DNA of 64,000 bases from Anaerocolumna sp. (GTDB lineage Bacteria > Bacillota > Clostridia > Lachnospirales > Lachnospiraceae). The translations under genes and the position numbers were made by a program. The stretch covers positions 20,202 to 84,201 of the forward strand of contig JAQSXJ010000050.1 in NCBI GenBank assembly GCA_029256725.1. Direction: 5' to 3'. The notes under the pieces were generated by a model. It saw only the letters and a program-made list of their open reading frames with translations. It was not told where the DNA came from and searched no databases. Positions within the stretch are counted from its first letter, which is position 1, and the number at the start of each line of letters is the position of its first letter. Of the stretch, positions 1-9,340 are shown piece by piece.

Positions 1-17
1 CCGAAGGCAGTTTAAAA

Positions 18-36
18 CAGTGAATAAACTTCACTG
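18..36. other. leader hairpin upstream of the chemoreceptor gene
   Basis: A perfect 7-bp stem (CAGTGAA/TTCACTG) with a 5-base loop lies 30 bases before the start of the chemoreceptor gene. There is no T-run after it, so it is not a terminator. It may be the tail of a longer structured leader that begins before the window; this cannot be judged here. Confidence 0.4.
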
Positions 37-65
37 CGATATAAAGATAGAAAGAGGGATGATAA

Positions 66-1565
66 ATGAAGAATACAGATAAGAAGGTTTTTGATCTAAA
101 GAAAATGCATCGAATAAACCTGATAATTACATTTGCACTTGTTACGCTGATTGTTGGTCAGATACTGATTTATCGCGGTGTAGGTGAAAATATTAAGTTT
201 CTTTTCATCGGTATTGGAATTATCGCAGTTGCTTGCGTTAACTATGCCCTGCGTATTAATGATTATATTAAAGGTTTTATATTTGCCTTTCTCCCTGCAC
301 TAATAATGTTTGCTCTGTTTTTTCTGGACAAATATGCGTTAAATAAGCATTATATTATATTAATAACCATAATGATGGCGGCAATTTACTTTAAGAAGGA
401 ACTTTTGCTCACCTTTTGGGTATTTATCAATATCGGAATGTTCGTATCTTTTTATTTTAAACCGGAAACAGTGATGGGTGATGATTTAAGATTGCCTACT
501 TTTCTTATAGTAATGACTTGTATGAATGCAATTCTTTTACTGCTCTTTCTCCTTACAAAATGGGGAAGGATTCTAATTGATGCTTCTGCAAAGAAAGAAG
601 AAGATGCACTTGCGCTGTTAAAGGAACTTGAAAGTACCTGTTCTTCTCTGGAAGAGGGAGTAGCTACCCTGGATCATAATATAACAGGCTTCACTGTGAA
701 TACCGGAACAATCAATGAATCCAGTGATCGTATTGTAGATACGGTAAAGCAGATGGCACAGTCCATACAGGAAGAGGCTTTAAGTGTCAGTAACATGAAA
801 TCAACTATGGATCGTTCACTTCATGAAATAGACAACGCAGTAACAGTATCTCAGGAGGTGGTATCAAAGACTGAAATAATGAACCGCAAGGTTAAGGATA
901 GTCATGATAATATCAGTCAGGCAGCTGATTATGCCATAAAGGTTAACGAAGTTATGGGAACTACCACAGAAACCGTATCAGATTTAAGAAATAATCTTGA
1001 AGTTGTAAATTCTCTGTTAGAAGGAATTAAACAAATTGCGGGGCAGACCAATATGTTAGCTTTAAATGCAGCAATCGAATCTGCAAGAGCAGGAGAGCAG
1101 GGTAAGGGATTTGCTGTTGTTGCAGATGAAATAAGGAAACTTGCGGAAGAGAGTTCAAGGATTGCTGGAAATATCTCAGAGGTTACCAAATCCCTGTCTG
1201 ATAAAGCGAAGGATGCTGATGAGAAATCCATAGAAGGCGGAGAAGCAGTAGGAAGGATACAAACGCTACTTAAAGGGGTTAATGAAAGCTTTCAGGAGTT
1301 CATGGGAGATTATAATCTCTCCAATCGAACGCTGGGAGACAATATGGAGATGATAGGTAAAGCAGCAGACAATTTCCTGGAGGTTCAGAGGGAAATTGAT
1401 AAGGTAGCAGAGAGGGCAGAGGATAATACAGCCTCAGCGGAAGAAATACTGGCTACTTTAGAGAATGAGAACAGTCTAATATCTCAGATGAATTCATCCG
1501 TTATTGACCTGAACAATCTGAGTGCTGATATGAAAGTGCTTATAAATTCAAGAAATAATAGATAA
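66..1565 (+). CDS. methyl-accepting chemotaxis protein, membrane type
   Basis: A 499-residue chemoreceptor. Roughly six hydrophobic segments fill residues 18-165 and no large extracellular ligand domain is visible, so the sensor is probably the membrane part itself. Residues about 190-499 are the alpha-helical cytoplasmic signalling domain. The conserved hairpin tip ([18 protein letters not shown], followed by [18 protein letters not shown]) lies near residues 325-362 and is the CheA/CheW contact in this family. No HAMP domain is evident. An AGAGGG ribosome site precedes the ATG. It stands alone, with no other chemotaxis gene in the window. The ligand is unknown. Confidence 0.93.
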   Translation: MKNTDKKVFDLKKMHRINLIITFALVTLIVGQILIYRGVGENIKFLFIGIGIIAVACVNYALRINDYIKGFIFAFLPALIMFALFFLDKYALNKHYIILITIMMAAIYFKKELLLTFWVFINIGMFVSFYFKPETVMGDDLRLPTFLIVMTCMNAILLLLFLLTKWGRILIDASAKKEEDALALLKELESTCSSLEEGVATLDHNITGFTVNTGTINESSDRIVDTVKQMAQSIQEEALSVSNMKSTMDRSLHEIDNAVTVSQEVVSKTEIMNRKVKDSHDNISQAADYAIKVNEVMGTTTETVSDLRNNLEVVNSLLEGIKQIAGQTNMLALNAAIESARAGEQGKGFAVVADEIRKLAEESSRIAGNISEVTKSLSDKAKDADEKSIEGGEAVGRIQTLLKGVNESFQEFMGDYNLSNRTLGDNMEMIGKAADNFLEVQREIDKVAERAEDNTASAEEILATLENENSLISQMNSSVIDLNNLSADMKVLINSRNNR

Positions 1566-1669
1566 GATTTAGGAGTTTGTAATCTTTTAATATATATATA
1601 ATTAATAATATCTTACATACAGGGAGCAAAAACAAGAGGAGGACAACTACAGAAGGAAATAGAAAGAAA

Positions 1670-1702
1670 GACTTCTACGGAAGCTTTCTTGCCGTAGTAG
1701 TC
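1670..1702. terminator. hairpin terminator between convergent genes
   Basis: An 11-bp stem with one mismatch (GACTTCTACGG/CCGTAGTAGTC). On the minus strand it is followed by a T-rich tract (TTTCTTTC), which fits termination of the phosphatase transcript. It may also stop the chemoreceptor transcript. Confidence 0.6.
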
Positions 1703-1725
1703 TTCTGGATAAAAATGTATTGGAA

Positions 1726-2337
1726 TCACACTAAATGACCGGTTTCATTAAAACTCTTTAGAACCGGGTATTCTAAATCTCTGAAAATAATTTTTGTTAT
1801 GGCGGTGTTATCCACATAAAAATGATGGTACATCGTCATTTTCCATTCAAAAAGACCTATAAGGCCAGCTTTTATAATGCCGCCATGAGCAACAATAAGG
1901 ACTCTTTTTCCAGGATGTTTTCCTGCAATTTCTCTTATGGTGGCAGCAGCTCTGTTACTGGCATTTAAGATGGACAGGTCACCACCTACAAAGGCACCTT
2001 CTGCTTCATCGCTTCTCCATTTAGACATTTCCTCAGGATATTTATGCTCAATTTCTTCTAAGGTAAGCCCTTCAAAGATTCCAAAATTAATTTCTCTGAT
2101 TCCTTCACAGGGTAATACAGTTAAATCGGTATCCCTGCACAATATTTCAGCAGTTTCTACTGCTCTTACAAGAGGACTGGCATAAGCTGCATCAAATTCA
2201 ACAGATAATAAATTCTTTAACGCCTTCGCCTGATTTCTTCCTTCCTCACTTAATTCAATATCGGTACTCCCCTGGAATTTCCCTAATTTGTTCCACTCAG
2301 TCTCTCCATGTCTTACCAGCCAGATTTCCGTATTCAT
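1726..2337 (-). CDS. histidine phosphatase family protein (phosphoglycerate mutase-like)
   Basis: A 203-residue cytoplasmic phosphatase of the histidine phosphatase superfamily. The catalytic RHGETEWN motif sits at residues 9-16, and the second catalytic histidine is in VAHGG near residue 150. The FGIFEGLTLEEIE segment is typical of the GpmB/CobC branch, which acts on small phosphorylated metabolites, for example alpha-ribazole phosphate. No cobalamin genes are nearby, so the substrate stays open. Start: ATG behind AGAGGTT. It converges on the chemoreceptor gene. Confidence 0.85.
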   Translation of the reverse strand: MNTEIWLVRHGETEWNKLGKFQGSTDIELSEEGRNQAKALKNLLSVEFDAAYASPLVRAVETAEILCRDTDLTVLPCEGIREINFGIFEGLTLEEIEHKYPEEMSKWRSDEAEGAFVGGDLSILNASNRAAATIREIAGKHPGKRVLIVAHGGIIKAGLIGLFEWKMTMYHHFYVDNTAITKIIFRDLEYPVLKSFNETGHLV

Positions 2338-2427
2338 AGTAACCTCTTTTCTGATTATTCATCCTGTAAGCATCCTGTTAAGTATAACATAAGAACACTT
2401 TTAAAAGCAAATGATGCAAAGCATTTT

Positions 2428-2508
2428 CCACGGCAAGGTTAGGAAGGATATCTTTGGAAATATCCGATGAGATTGGCTTACAATTATATATTCATAAGTT
2501 TGCCGTGG
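2428..2508. other. nested inverted repeats in a 314-base gene-free stretch
   Basis: A 9-bp outer pair, CCACGGCAA (2428-2436) and TTGCCGTGG (2500-2508), encloses a smaller hairpin GGATAT/ATATCC (2446-2464). It lies upstream of the kinase promoter, so it would not be in that mRNA. It could be a structured RNA from another promoter or a protein-binding site. No known RNA family was recognised. Confidence 0.4.
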
Positions 2509-2525
2509 GTATTTTCAAACTAAGA

Positions 2526-2554
2526 TTGCAGGGTAAAATTGGCTATGCTACAAT
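2526..2554 (+). promoter_or_regulatory. sigma-A promoter for the sensor kinase gene
   Basis: TTGCAG, a 17-base spacer, then TACAAT. The predicted transcription start is about 2561, giving a leader of about 90 bases. Confidence 0.65.
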
Positions 2555-2584
2555 GAAAGTAAGATAGTATACAGGTGGAAAGAA

Positions 2585-2598
2585 TGAAAGCGTAATCC
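2585..2598 (+). promoter_or_regulatory. candidate catabolite-responsive element (cre)
   Basis: TGAAAGCGTAATCC matches the cre consensus TGWAARCGYTWNCW at 12 of 14 positions. It sits about 25 bases after the predicted start site of the sensor kinase transcript, where bound CcpA would block elongation. This fits a sugar-uptake operon. It is inferred from the motif only. Confidence 0.45.
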
Positions 2599-2651
2599 TT
2601 TCACTCCCCCTGATTTTGTACGCATGCTAAAGCAGCAGACGGGAGCCCAAT

Positions 2652-4454
2652 ATGTTACTGCCCATTAATAAAAAAGGTTCACCCATATCCTTAAAGAGAG
2701 CACTTTTATTGGTGACAGTCATATGTTTTACTGTCCCGGTCATAGTATTTATGGTATTTATATTCTCCTATTACAGAAATAATATAATACGGAAAACAGA
2801 AACTCTTATGGCGGAAAGTTTACAAAATTACACTTCTTTCCACAGTCAGAAACTAAATGAAGCAATTGAGAGCTCCAAGAAGATATCCTATGACCTTGTA
2901 CTGGAAAAGGTCTGGAGAAAGCTGGAGGCAGGCGAAATATCAGAGGCCGGTTTTTATAAAGAGGTCATTGGAAATCTGAAGAGCAAATACATAAATGATA
3001 ACCGTTTTGTAATGTCGGTCTTCTATCTCAGTGATAATACTGACAGGCTTTATTATACTACCAGAGAGCAGAGCAGTTATATACAGATCTACAACCGGGA
3101 AGTGAAGCATTTTGCAGAGGCTATTACCATAGATAATAATTCGGATGCCCATGTTAAAATTATCAATGGCAGGATCTATATCATACGTAACCTTTATACT
3201 ACCAGAAATTACACCAAGTTTGGAACACTGGTGGTGGAACTTAATAAAGATAAGCTGTTTGAAGGAATCAATATCAATAAAGATTATGATCTGGGATTCT
3301 TTATTGATAATGCCGGTGAGATGATCATTTATAACAGCGGTTTTAAAGAAACAGGCGAGAAAGAACTCTTAAAAACTCTGAGGGGAAAGTTCGCGGCTAA
3401 GAACAACAGAAAGATGCTTCAGGTAGAGGATAAAATATACCAGGGAGTATTGTATCAGCAGAAATTTGATGATTATTATTATGGTGCGGTGCTAATGGCG
3501 AATAAAGATGTGATCTTTAGCGAAATACGTGCCTTAAATAATCTGGTACTATTTAATATTCTTATTATAGTACCGGTATTTATCTATATGTTTTATTTTA
3601 TCTCTCACAATATTACAAAACCCATGGAACGTATGGTTAAGGCTGCTAAGAAAATAGAAGGAGGAGAATTTGGCTGGCAGGTTAAGGGGGAAACCATGCC
3701 GAATCAAGAATTCACCTATCTTTCCGATGGCTTTAACAAGATGTCCTCTGAGGTTAAATACCTCTTTGATTATGCCTATAAGGAACAGCTTGCCAGAAAG
3801 GAGGCAAAGATACTGGCCTTACAATCCCAGATTAATCCGCATTTCCTGAACAATACTTTAGAAATGATGAATTGGCAGGCCAGATTAGCAGGGGATGAAG
3901 CAGTATCTAAAATGATAGAGGCGCTAGCGGTGCTGCTGAATCAAAGCATGGGAAGAGAAAATCGGAAACTGACGACTCTGTCTGAAGAATTAAAAGGAGC
4001 AGATGCTTATATCTATATAACAGCCATGCGGTTTGGTGACCGGATACGTTTTGAAAAGCAAATCGATGAATCCCTGCATAATGTACAGCTGCCTCAGCTC
4101 ATTCTTCAGCCTCTTCTTGAAAATGCTGTGGTACATGGGGTCTATACGGTGAAAGGAGGAATTATCAGACTTGTGGTGTACAAGGAGGAGGAGAGGGTTA
4201 TTTTAAAGATAACCAATACTGGTGAGCTAAGCAAGGCAGAAGAAGACAGAATAAAGAATTTGCTGGAGGGAGCAAATACAGCATTGCCTGAAGGCAGAGG
4301 AAGGCATACGTCCTTAGGCATTCGTAATGTGAATGAACGTATTCAGCTTATATTTGGGGAGTCATACGGACTATCAATTTATTCAGAAGGAGAGATGGTA
4401 ATATCTGCGATTACGATTCCATGTAAATGGGAGAAAGAAGAGGAGAAAAATTAA
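2652..4454 (+). CDS. YesM-type sensor histidine kinase
   Basis: A 600-residue membrane sensor kinase. Transmembrane segments lie at about 19-42 and 294-317 and flank an extracellular sensor region. A HAMP domain follows (about 318-370). The His_kinase domain has the phospho-acceptor H397 in SQINPHFLNNTLE, where the family usually has FLYNTLE (N replaces Y). The HATPase domain has LLENAVVHG and the G-box GRGRHTSLGIRNV. The neighbours are a sugar ABC transporter and an AraC-type response regulator, so it probably senses an extracellular carbohydrate and phosphorylates that regulator. A GGGAG ribosome site precedes the ATG. Confidence 0.92.
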   Translation: MLLPINKKGSPISLKRALLLVTVICFTVPVIVFMVFIFSYYRNNIIRKTETLMAESLQNYTSFHSQKLNEAIESSKKISYDLVLEKVWRKLEAGEISEAGFYKEVIGNLKSKYINDNRFVMSVFYLSDNTDRLYYTTREQSSYIQIYNREVKHFAEAITIDNNSDAHVKIINGRIYIIRNLYTTRNYTKFGTLVVELNKDKLFEGININKDYDLGFFIDNAGEMIIYNSGFKETGEKELLKTLRGKFAAKNNRKMLQVEDKIYQGVLYQQKFDDYYYGAVLMANKDVIFSEIRALNNLVLFNILIIVPVFIYMFYFISHNITKPMERMVKAAKKIEGGEFGWQVKGETMPNQEFTYLSDGFNKMSSEVKYLFDYAYKEQLARKEAKILALQSQINPHFLNNTLEMMNWQARLAGDEAVSKMIEALAVLLNQSMGRENRKLTTLSEELKGADAYIYITAMRFGDRIRFEKQIDESLHNVQLPQLILQPLLENAVVHGVYTVKGGIIRLVVYKEEERVILKITNTGELSKAEEDRIKNLLEGANTALPEGRGRHTSLGIRNVNERIQLIFGESYGLSIYSEGEMVISAITIPCKWEKEEEKN

Positions 4455-4692
4455 GAACTGCTTGTGATGCCGGAAAGGGTGAATGAAGGTATCGAAAAAT
4501 AAACAAGATAATACAAATAATGTCAAGATAGGAGAAGGCGGGGAAAGTCTAAAAGAGGTATAATAATAAATTATAGTGAAGACCGAATTAATTTATATAT
4601 ACCGTGGCAATGGTAATATGCCAGAAGAAGTGAAAGAAAATTATATATGAAAGGATGCCACATAAGTATTTTTTCACTTTTTATAGTGGCTG

Positions 4693-4714
4693 TATGGCAG
4701 AGTAAACTGCCATA
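4693..4714 (+). promoter_or_regulatory. hairpin just upstream of the sugar-binding protein start codon
   Basis: A perfect 8-bp stem (TATGGCAG/CTGCCATA, 6-base loop) ends 15 bases before the start codon, within a 275-base gap holding further partial repeats such as AAGTGAAA/TTTCACTT. It may stabilise the mRNA of the highly expressed binding protein or modulate its translation. Confidence 0.4.
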
Positions 4715-4729
4715 TGCAATGGTGTAAAT

Positions 4730-6043
4730 ATGAAGATAACGGTGAAATGGCTGTCCTTGCTATTAGCTGTAGTTCTGGTTCTTTCATTGGCAGCCTGTAG
4801 TAGTAAAAATAAATATAATAGTGTTGATGCTTTCGGGGAAGAAGATGACAGTATAGAAACAGAGGGTGAGAAGAATCCGGTAACCCTTACAACCATATCC
4901 ATGTATGGTGGAACAGATCCTAATGCCTCCAATTATCAGGCGGTTATCAGTAAGTTTATGGAGGATTATCCTTATATTACGGTAGAAGACGATTCTCAGG
5001 CGGCAGATCAGGATTGGAAAACCAGAATAGCAGCAGATTTTGCAGTAGGTAATGAGCCGGATGTAATCCAGTATTTTACGGATGCTAATGCAAGTGACGT
5101 CCTGGCAGCAGATAAATTTGTAACCATTGATGTAATCAAAGCAGTATATCCGGATTATGCAAAAGATACTCTGGATTCTGCTTTAGAAGCGGCCGCCAAT
5201 CCGGATGGTGTTAGGCGGGCAGTACCTACCACTGGCTATTGGGAGGGATTATTCTGTAATAAAGACCTTTTTGACAATTATGGGCTTGCTCTGCCCACTA
5301 CCTGGGATAAGATGGTGAAGGCAATTGAAGTCTTTCAGGCGAATGATATCATTCCCATTGCAGTATCTTTAAACAATGTTCCGCATTACTGGGTAGAGTA
5401 TCTAATGTTGTCTGCAGCAGGGCCTGAGGAGTATAAAAAGGTACCAAAGACTGCACCGGTAGCATGGTGCAATGGACTTGCCATGTTTAAGACTTTAAGA
5501 GATATGGGAGCCTTTCCTGTGGATACAGACACAATAGATAATGATCTGGCCGGTGAATTATTCAAGACAAAAAAAGCAGCCATGCAGTTAGACGGCTCCT
5601 GGTATGCCAGCGGTATAACAGATCAGATAAATACCGTAGTAGTAGAATTACCGGTAATACCGGGAGGTAAATCTAACCCCGGCGTAATGGTCGGTGGAAT
5701 CTCTTCCGGGTTTTATATCACTAAAAAAGCCTGGGAGGACATGGATACAAGGGAGGCAGCAGTAAAGTTTGTTATGGCAAATACCAACAAAGAAGCTGTT
5801 TCCATGTATTGGGGCGGAAACGGTCAGGCTGCGGCAGTAGTCAATCCCAGCAGCAATATGACACCTCTTGGGATGTCGGGACTGGAATACAGCAACAGGG
5901 CGACCAGTAGTTCACCACCTACTGATTCGAGAATTTCTCAGGAAGCCTATAATACCTTAATCGCTGGTATTGTAGATATCTCGACCGGAGCAAAGACACC
6001 GGAAGAGTTACTGAATGAAGTACTGGCTATTAATGCAAAGTAG
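4730..6043 (+). CDS. sugar ABC transporter substrate-binding lipoprotein (family 1)
   Basis: A 437-residue lipoprotein. The signal peptide ends in the lipobox SLAAC, so Cys23 would be lipidated and the protein anchored outside the membrane. The rest fits the extracellular family-1 solute-binding fold of oligosaccharide transporters: an early ITVEDDSQAADQDWKTRI region, FAVGNEPDVIQYF, and a C-terminal segment rich in small residues. It lies between the sensor kinase and two MalF/MalG-like permeases. No ATPase gene is in the cluster, so a shared MsmX-type ATPase elsewhere is likely. The ligand is probably an oligosaccharide. Confidence 0.9.
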   Translation: MKITVKWLSLLLAVVLVLSLAACSSKNKYNSVDAFGEEDDSIETEGEKNPVTLTTISMYGGTDPNASNYQAVISKFMEDYPYITVEDDSQAADQDWKTRIAADFAVGNEPDVIQYFTDANASDVLAADKFVTIDVIKAVYPDYAKDTLDSALEAAANPDGVRRAVPTTGYWEGLFCNKDLFDNYGLALPTTWDKMVKAIEVFQANDIIPIAVSLNNVPHYWVEYLMLSAAGPEEYKKVPKTAPVAWCNGLAMFKTLRDMGAFPVDTDTIDNDLAGELFKTKKAAMQLDGSWYASGITDQINTVVVELPVIPGGKSNPGVMVGGISSGFYITKKAWEDMDTREAAVKFVMANTNKEAVSMYWGGNGQAAAVVNPSSNMTPLGMSGLEYSNRATSSSPPTDSRISQEAYNTLIAGIVDISTGAKTPEELLNEVLAINAK

Positions 6044-6171
6044 CCGGTAGGAAATTCGCATAATTTAATTTTCTAAGAATGGCAACGGAAAAAGGGCTGT
6101 TGCGAAGCCTTTGGGTATATAGCCGGAGGCTTGCAGCTGCCTTTTTTGTACCAAATTATAGCGGAGGCAGT

Positions 6172-7065
6172 ATGTTATATAAGAAGAAGTTACCCCTGTT
6201 GATATTTTTGCTGCCGGGACTGGCCTTAATGTTCTTGTTTCTCTACCTTCCTTTTGGAGAAAACATTATTGATAGTCTTTATGATCTGCAGTTTTTAGTA
6301 AAGATACCCGGGCAGGAGCTTGATTTTATTGGTTTAGAGAATTATCAGAAGCTATTAGCGGATGAAAGATTCAGAATAGCACTTATTAATACCTTTAAAT
6401 TAATGGGATTTACAGTGGTATTTCAGGTGGGTATAGCATTGCTGCTTGCAATCTTTGTAAGCTTTCTTAAAAGAGGTCAAAATTTTTTTCGCACGGTTTA
6501 CTTTTTCCCCATTGTTATATCTTCAACAGCCATAGGCTTAATATTTAAGTTATTTTATTATTATAACGGAGGCATGCTAAACCAATTCCTTGAAATACTG
6601 GGTTTTGAGCCTGTTAACTGGCTGTCTCCTGAGTTAGCCTTTTCTATGATATCAATTCCTGTAATCTGGAGCTATGTAGGTTTTTATTTCGCAATATTTC
6701 TGACCGGAATCAATGAAATACCGGAAGAACTCTACGAAGCTTCCAAAGTAGATGGCTGTCTGGCCTGGCAGCAGGTATATTATATCGTTCTCCCATTAAT
6801 GAAGAATATAATTGGTACCTGTCTGGTACTAGCGGTAACCGGTGCCGTAAAGGTCTTTGATTTGCCCTGGGCCATAGCACCTAAAGGCGCACCACAGGGT
6901 AAGACCCACTTTCTGGGGACCTTTCTCTATGAACAGACATTTACCATAGGAAATGTAGATTATGGATCTGCTATTGCATTTGTAATTGTATTAATTGGAT
7001 TGTTGGTATCCCAGATAATAAACAGATTGTTTAACAGGTTGTTAAAGGAAGAGGACAGCCTTTAA
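6172..7065 (+). CDS. sugar ABC transporter permease (MalF/UgpA-like)
   Basis: A membrane permease with about six transmembrane helices and the EAA loop (EASKVDG near residues 186-192) that contacts the ATPase. I chose the ATG at 6172 (MLYKKKLPLL), which gives 297 residues, the usual family length, behind a GGAGG four bases away. An ATG at 6079 would add 31 residues that do not look like the family. It is followed at 17 bases by the partner permease. Confidence 0.88.
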   Translation: MLYKKKLPLLIFLLPGLALMFLFLYLPFGENIIDSLYDLQFLVKIPGQELDFIGLENYQKLLADERFRIALINTFKLMGFTVVFQVGIALLLAIFVSFLKRGQNFFRTVYFFPIVISSTAIGLIFKLFYYYNGGMLNQFLEILGFEPVNWLSPELAFSMISIPVIWSYVGFYFAIFLTGINEIPEELYEASKVDGCLAWQQVYYIVLPLMKNIIGTCLVLAVTGAVKVFDLPWAIAPKGAPQGKTHFLGTFLYEQTFTIGNVDYGSAIAFVIVLIGLLVSQIINRLFNRLLKEEDSL

Positions 7066-7082
7066 GGAGGGAAATTGAATTA

Positions 7083-7928
7083 ATGGCAGTAAACAACAGA
7101 CAGAATAGACTTTCCCTGGGAGGTTTAGTAATTCGCATAATCCTGATCTTATGGGCAATAACAACAATCTACCCCTTTCTGTGGGTTATCAATAATTCCT
7201 TTAAACCTTCAAAAGAAGTAATAAATACTTCTTTTGCTCTTCCAAAGGACTTTACCCTTGAGAATTATTCTAATGCTTTTGAAAAACAGAATATTCTAAA
7301 AGCTTATAAAAACAGCCTGATAATATCCGGAACGGTAATGGTAGTATGTATGCTGCTTGGTGCTATGATGGCATTTGGAATGACCAGATATCGATTTCGG
7401 GGAAAGGCCGTAATACACAGTCTTCTGCTTGCAAGTCTGATGTTTCCGGTATATTCTACTATTATACCGGTGTTTCGGAATATGGCAGGAGTAGGGCTTT
7501 TAAATCAGCCAATCAGTGTAATACTTCCTCAGGCAGCCGGAAATCTAAGTTTCGCTGCTGTAATCTTGATGGGATTTCTTAAGGGATTACCAACAACTTT
7601 TGAGGAAGCCGCTTATCTGGAGGGGGCTGGTGTGGCAAGAATCTTTACAACAATTATATTGCCCTTTCTAAGACCTTCTATGGCAACAGTGGCAGTCTTT
7701 AGTTTTTTGTGGTCCTATAATGATCTGCTGACACAGTTGATCATGATAAGAAAACATTCCAGCCTGCCAGTCAGTGCACTTTTAATCGATATCAGTTCGA
7801 AATACGGAACTGATTACGGACTTATGGCTTCCTGTGTTACTCTGATAGTCATACCTGTACTGATAATCTATTTCATTTTACAGAAATACATTATCAAAGG
7901 ATTGACAGCAGGAGCTGTTAAGGGATAA
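7083..7928 (+). CDS. sugar ABC transporter permease (MalG/UgpE-like)
   Basis: A 281-residue partner permease with about six transmembrane segments and a clear EAA motif (FEEAAYLEGAG, then ILPFLRPS). It starts at ATG behind AAGGAGG. With the preceding permease and lipoprotein it forms a family-1 carbohydrate importer. The nearby YesN/YesM pair suggests induction by the imported sugar. Confidence 0.92.
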   Translation: MAVNNRQNRLSLGGLVIRIILILWAITTIYPFLWVINNSFKPSKEVINTSFALPKDFTLENYSNAFEKQNILKAYKNSLIISGTVMVVCMLLGAMMAFGMTRYRFRGKAVIHSLLLASLMFPVYSTIIPVFRNMAGVGLLNQPISVILPQAAGNLSFAAVILMGFLKGLPTTFEEAAYLEGAGVARIFTTIILPFLRPSMATVAVFSFLWSYNDLLTQLIMIRKHSSLPVSALLIDISSKYGTDYGLMASCVTLIVIPVLIIYFILQKYIIKGLTAGAVKG

Positions 7929-7964
7929 AATCAAATTAAACAGATACTTGAAATGGAGAATACT

Positions 7965-8762
7965 ATGTTCAAGGTAATGATTATTGATGATGAGCCTATT
8001 ATTGTAGAGGGAATAAAGAAAATAGTTCCCTGGGAAAAATACAGATGTAGTATCATAGCAACAGCCAATGACGGTATTGAAGGCAGCAGATTGATAAGAG
8101 AGCTGAAACCGGATATTCTATTTTCTGACATCTCCATGCCGGGGCTGGATGGGCTCAGTATGGTTGCAGGGTTAAAGTCAGAATTTCCGGAGATTAAGAT
8201 CAGCATACTGACGGGGTATCGGGATTTTGACTATGCCCAAAAGGCCATTAACCTTGGTGTCAGCAGGTATCTTTTAAAGCCCTCAAGTCTAACGGAGATT
8301 GAAGAAGCAATTGCAGTGATGACTGCAGGGCTTACAGACCCTGATCAGTGTGAGGATAAGGTCTGTGCAGAAGAGATTCAGGAAGACTGCGAGGAGAGTA
8401 AAGCAGCAGGAAGTTTCATAGTATTTCATGCAATACAGTTTATGGAGGAGAATTATAATAGGAAAATTACCCTGTCTGAAGTAGCAGAGAAGACTTATAT
8501 CAGTCAGTGGCATTTAAGTAAGCTGTTGAATAAACATATGGGACTTAACTTTTCTGAGATTCTCAACAACATCAGGGTCAAGGAAGCCAAAAAACTTCTT
8601 AAGAATTCTTCTCTGCGAATAGGAGATATTGCCTGGGAAGTAGGTTTTATGGATATTGCTCATTTTTCCAAAGTCTTTAAGAAATTAACAGGCTTATCTG
8701 CCAATGAATATCGTAACAGTGTTCTTTTAAAAGAACTGACTGACGATGAGAAAAAGCAATAA
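7965..8762 (+). CDS. AraC-type response regulator (YesN-like)
   Basis: A 265-residue transcription factor. Residues 1-120 are a receiver domain with acidic residues D8/D9, the phospho-acceptor D55 (LFSDISMPG) and the conserved lysine in LLKPSS. Residues about 150-260 are an AraC-type double helix-turn-helix with the signature IGDIAWEVGFMDIAHFSKVFKK. I chose the ATG at 7965 because GGAG lies six bases before it; the ATG at 7953 overlaps that site. It is the likely partner of the upstream YesM-type kinase and activator of the transporter genes. Confidence 0.92.
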   Translation: MFKVMIIDDEPIIVEGIKKIVPWEKYRCSIIATANDGIEGSRLIRELKPDILFSDISMPGLDGLSMVAGLKSEFPEIKISILTGYRDFDYAQKAINLGVSRYLLKPSSLTEIEEAIAVMTAGLTDPDQCEDKVCAEEIQEDCEESKAAGSFIVFHAIQFMEENYNRKITLSEVAEKTYISQWHLSKLLNKHMGLNFSEILNNIRVKEAKKLLKNSSLRIGDIAWEVGFMDIAHFSKVFKKLTGLSANEYRNSVLLKELTDDEKKQ

Positions 8763-8796
8763 GCATTTGGATTAAAGATATAGATGAAACATAATC

Positions 8797-8895
8797 CATA
8801 AATGAAGAATACATAAATAAAAAATGCAAAATAGAAAATTCATAAATAAAGAGATACATTAATAGTGAATACAATACATAAATAAAGCAATATAG
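8797..8895. repeat. degenerate CATAAATAAA repeats
   Basis: Five irregular copies of a CATAAATAAA-type unit followed by GAATA or a similar string, spaced about 15-27 bases apart, fill the AT-rich space after the response regulator gene. The role is unknown; this may be simple-sequence drift. Confidence 0.5.
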
Positions 8896-8902
8896 AGAGA
8901 AA

Positions 8903-8954
8903 GACTGCTTTAGAACAGTTGAGGTCAAAGCACCACATCCTGTTTAAAGCAGTC
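8903..8954 (-). terminator. terminator of the two-gene Sm-like operon
   Basis: A 16-bp stem with one mismatch (GACTGCTTTAGAACAG on the plus strand). On the minus strand it ends in TTTCTCTC, so it best fits the end of the minus-strand pair. It may work in both directions. Confidence 0.65.
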
Positions 8955-8990
8955 CTTATTAAATTATGCTGTTATTTTCAGGGATTGGTT

Positions 8991-9314
8991 TTAAATTGCA
9001 TTGTGGCAGAAGGCTACGATACTTTCGATATCACGGTCACGATCACGGTCGAAATCGCCACAGCAGGAACTTCCAAGAGGACAATCAGGAGCTTCGCCCT
9101 GTCTGGAGTCGATGCGAGCAAACTCACAGTTAACAGAAAGAAGAACACCTGTAAAACCGCATCCGGAAACACCGCCACTTGCAGTAAAGATAATAACCGT
9201 CTGGCCTACGAATCTACACATATGATTAACTAAACTCTGGTTATTGTTATTAAAACCGTTGTTAAAACCATTGTTGAAACCATTGTTGAAACCATTAAAA
9301 TTATTAAATGACAT
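8991..9314 (-). CDS. small Asn/Gly-rich Cys protein with an Sm-like core (candidate spore coat protein)
   Basis: 107 residues. The first 25 are a low-complexity NNGF repeat. Residues about 27-70 form a compact beta-rich core (VGQTVIIFTASGGVSGCGFT, then VNCEFARI) that resembles small Sm-like/DUF2642 spore proteins; this family link is by eye only. A Cys-pair and Asp/Arg-rich stretch and the tail IVAFCHNA follow. It is a tandem paralogue of the gene at 9341-9664, 26 bases downstream of it, with its own AGGAGGG site. The shared sigma-K-like promoter suggests late mother-cell expression and a coat role. Function not proven. Confidence 0.7.
   Translation of the reverse strand: MSFNNFNGFNNGFNNGFNNGFNNNNQSLVNHMCRFVGQTVIIFTASGGVSGCGFTGVLLSVNCEFARIDSRQGEAPDCPLGSSCCGDFDRDRDRDIESIVAFCHNAI
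9253..9300 (-). repeat. 12-bp tandem repeat encoding NNGF
   Basis: Four tandem 12-bp units, consensus AAACCATTGTTG on the plus strand, encode the repeated Asn-Asn-Gly-Phe. Such in-frame tracts can expand or contract without a frameshift. Confidence 0.8.
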
Positions 9315-9340
9315 ATTGAACCCTCCTAATTTACAATAAA

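Noticed and set aside
1..60. 3' end of a c-di-GMP riboswitch before the chemoreceptor gene
   Set aside because: Too little sequence is in the window and no conserved core is visible, so it cannot be supported.
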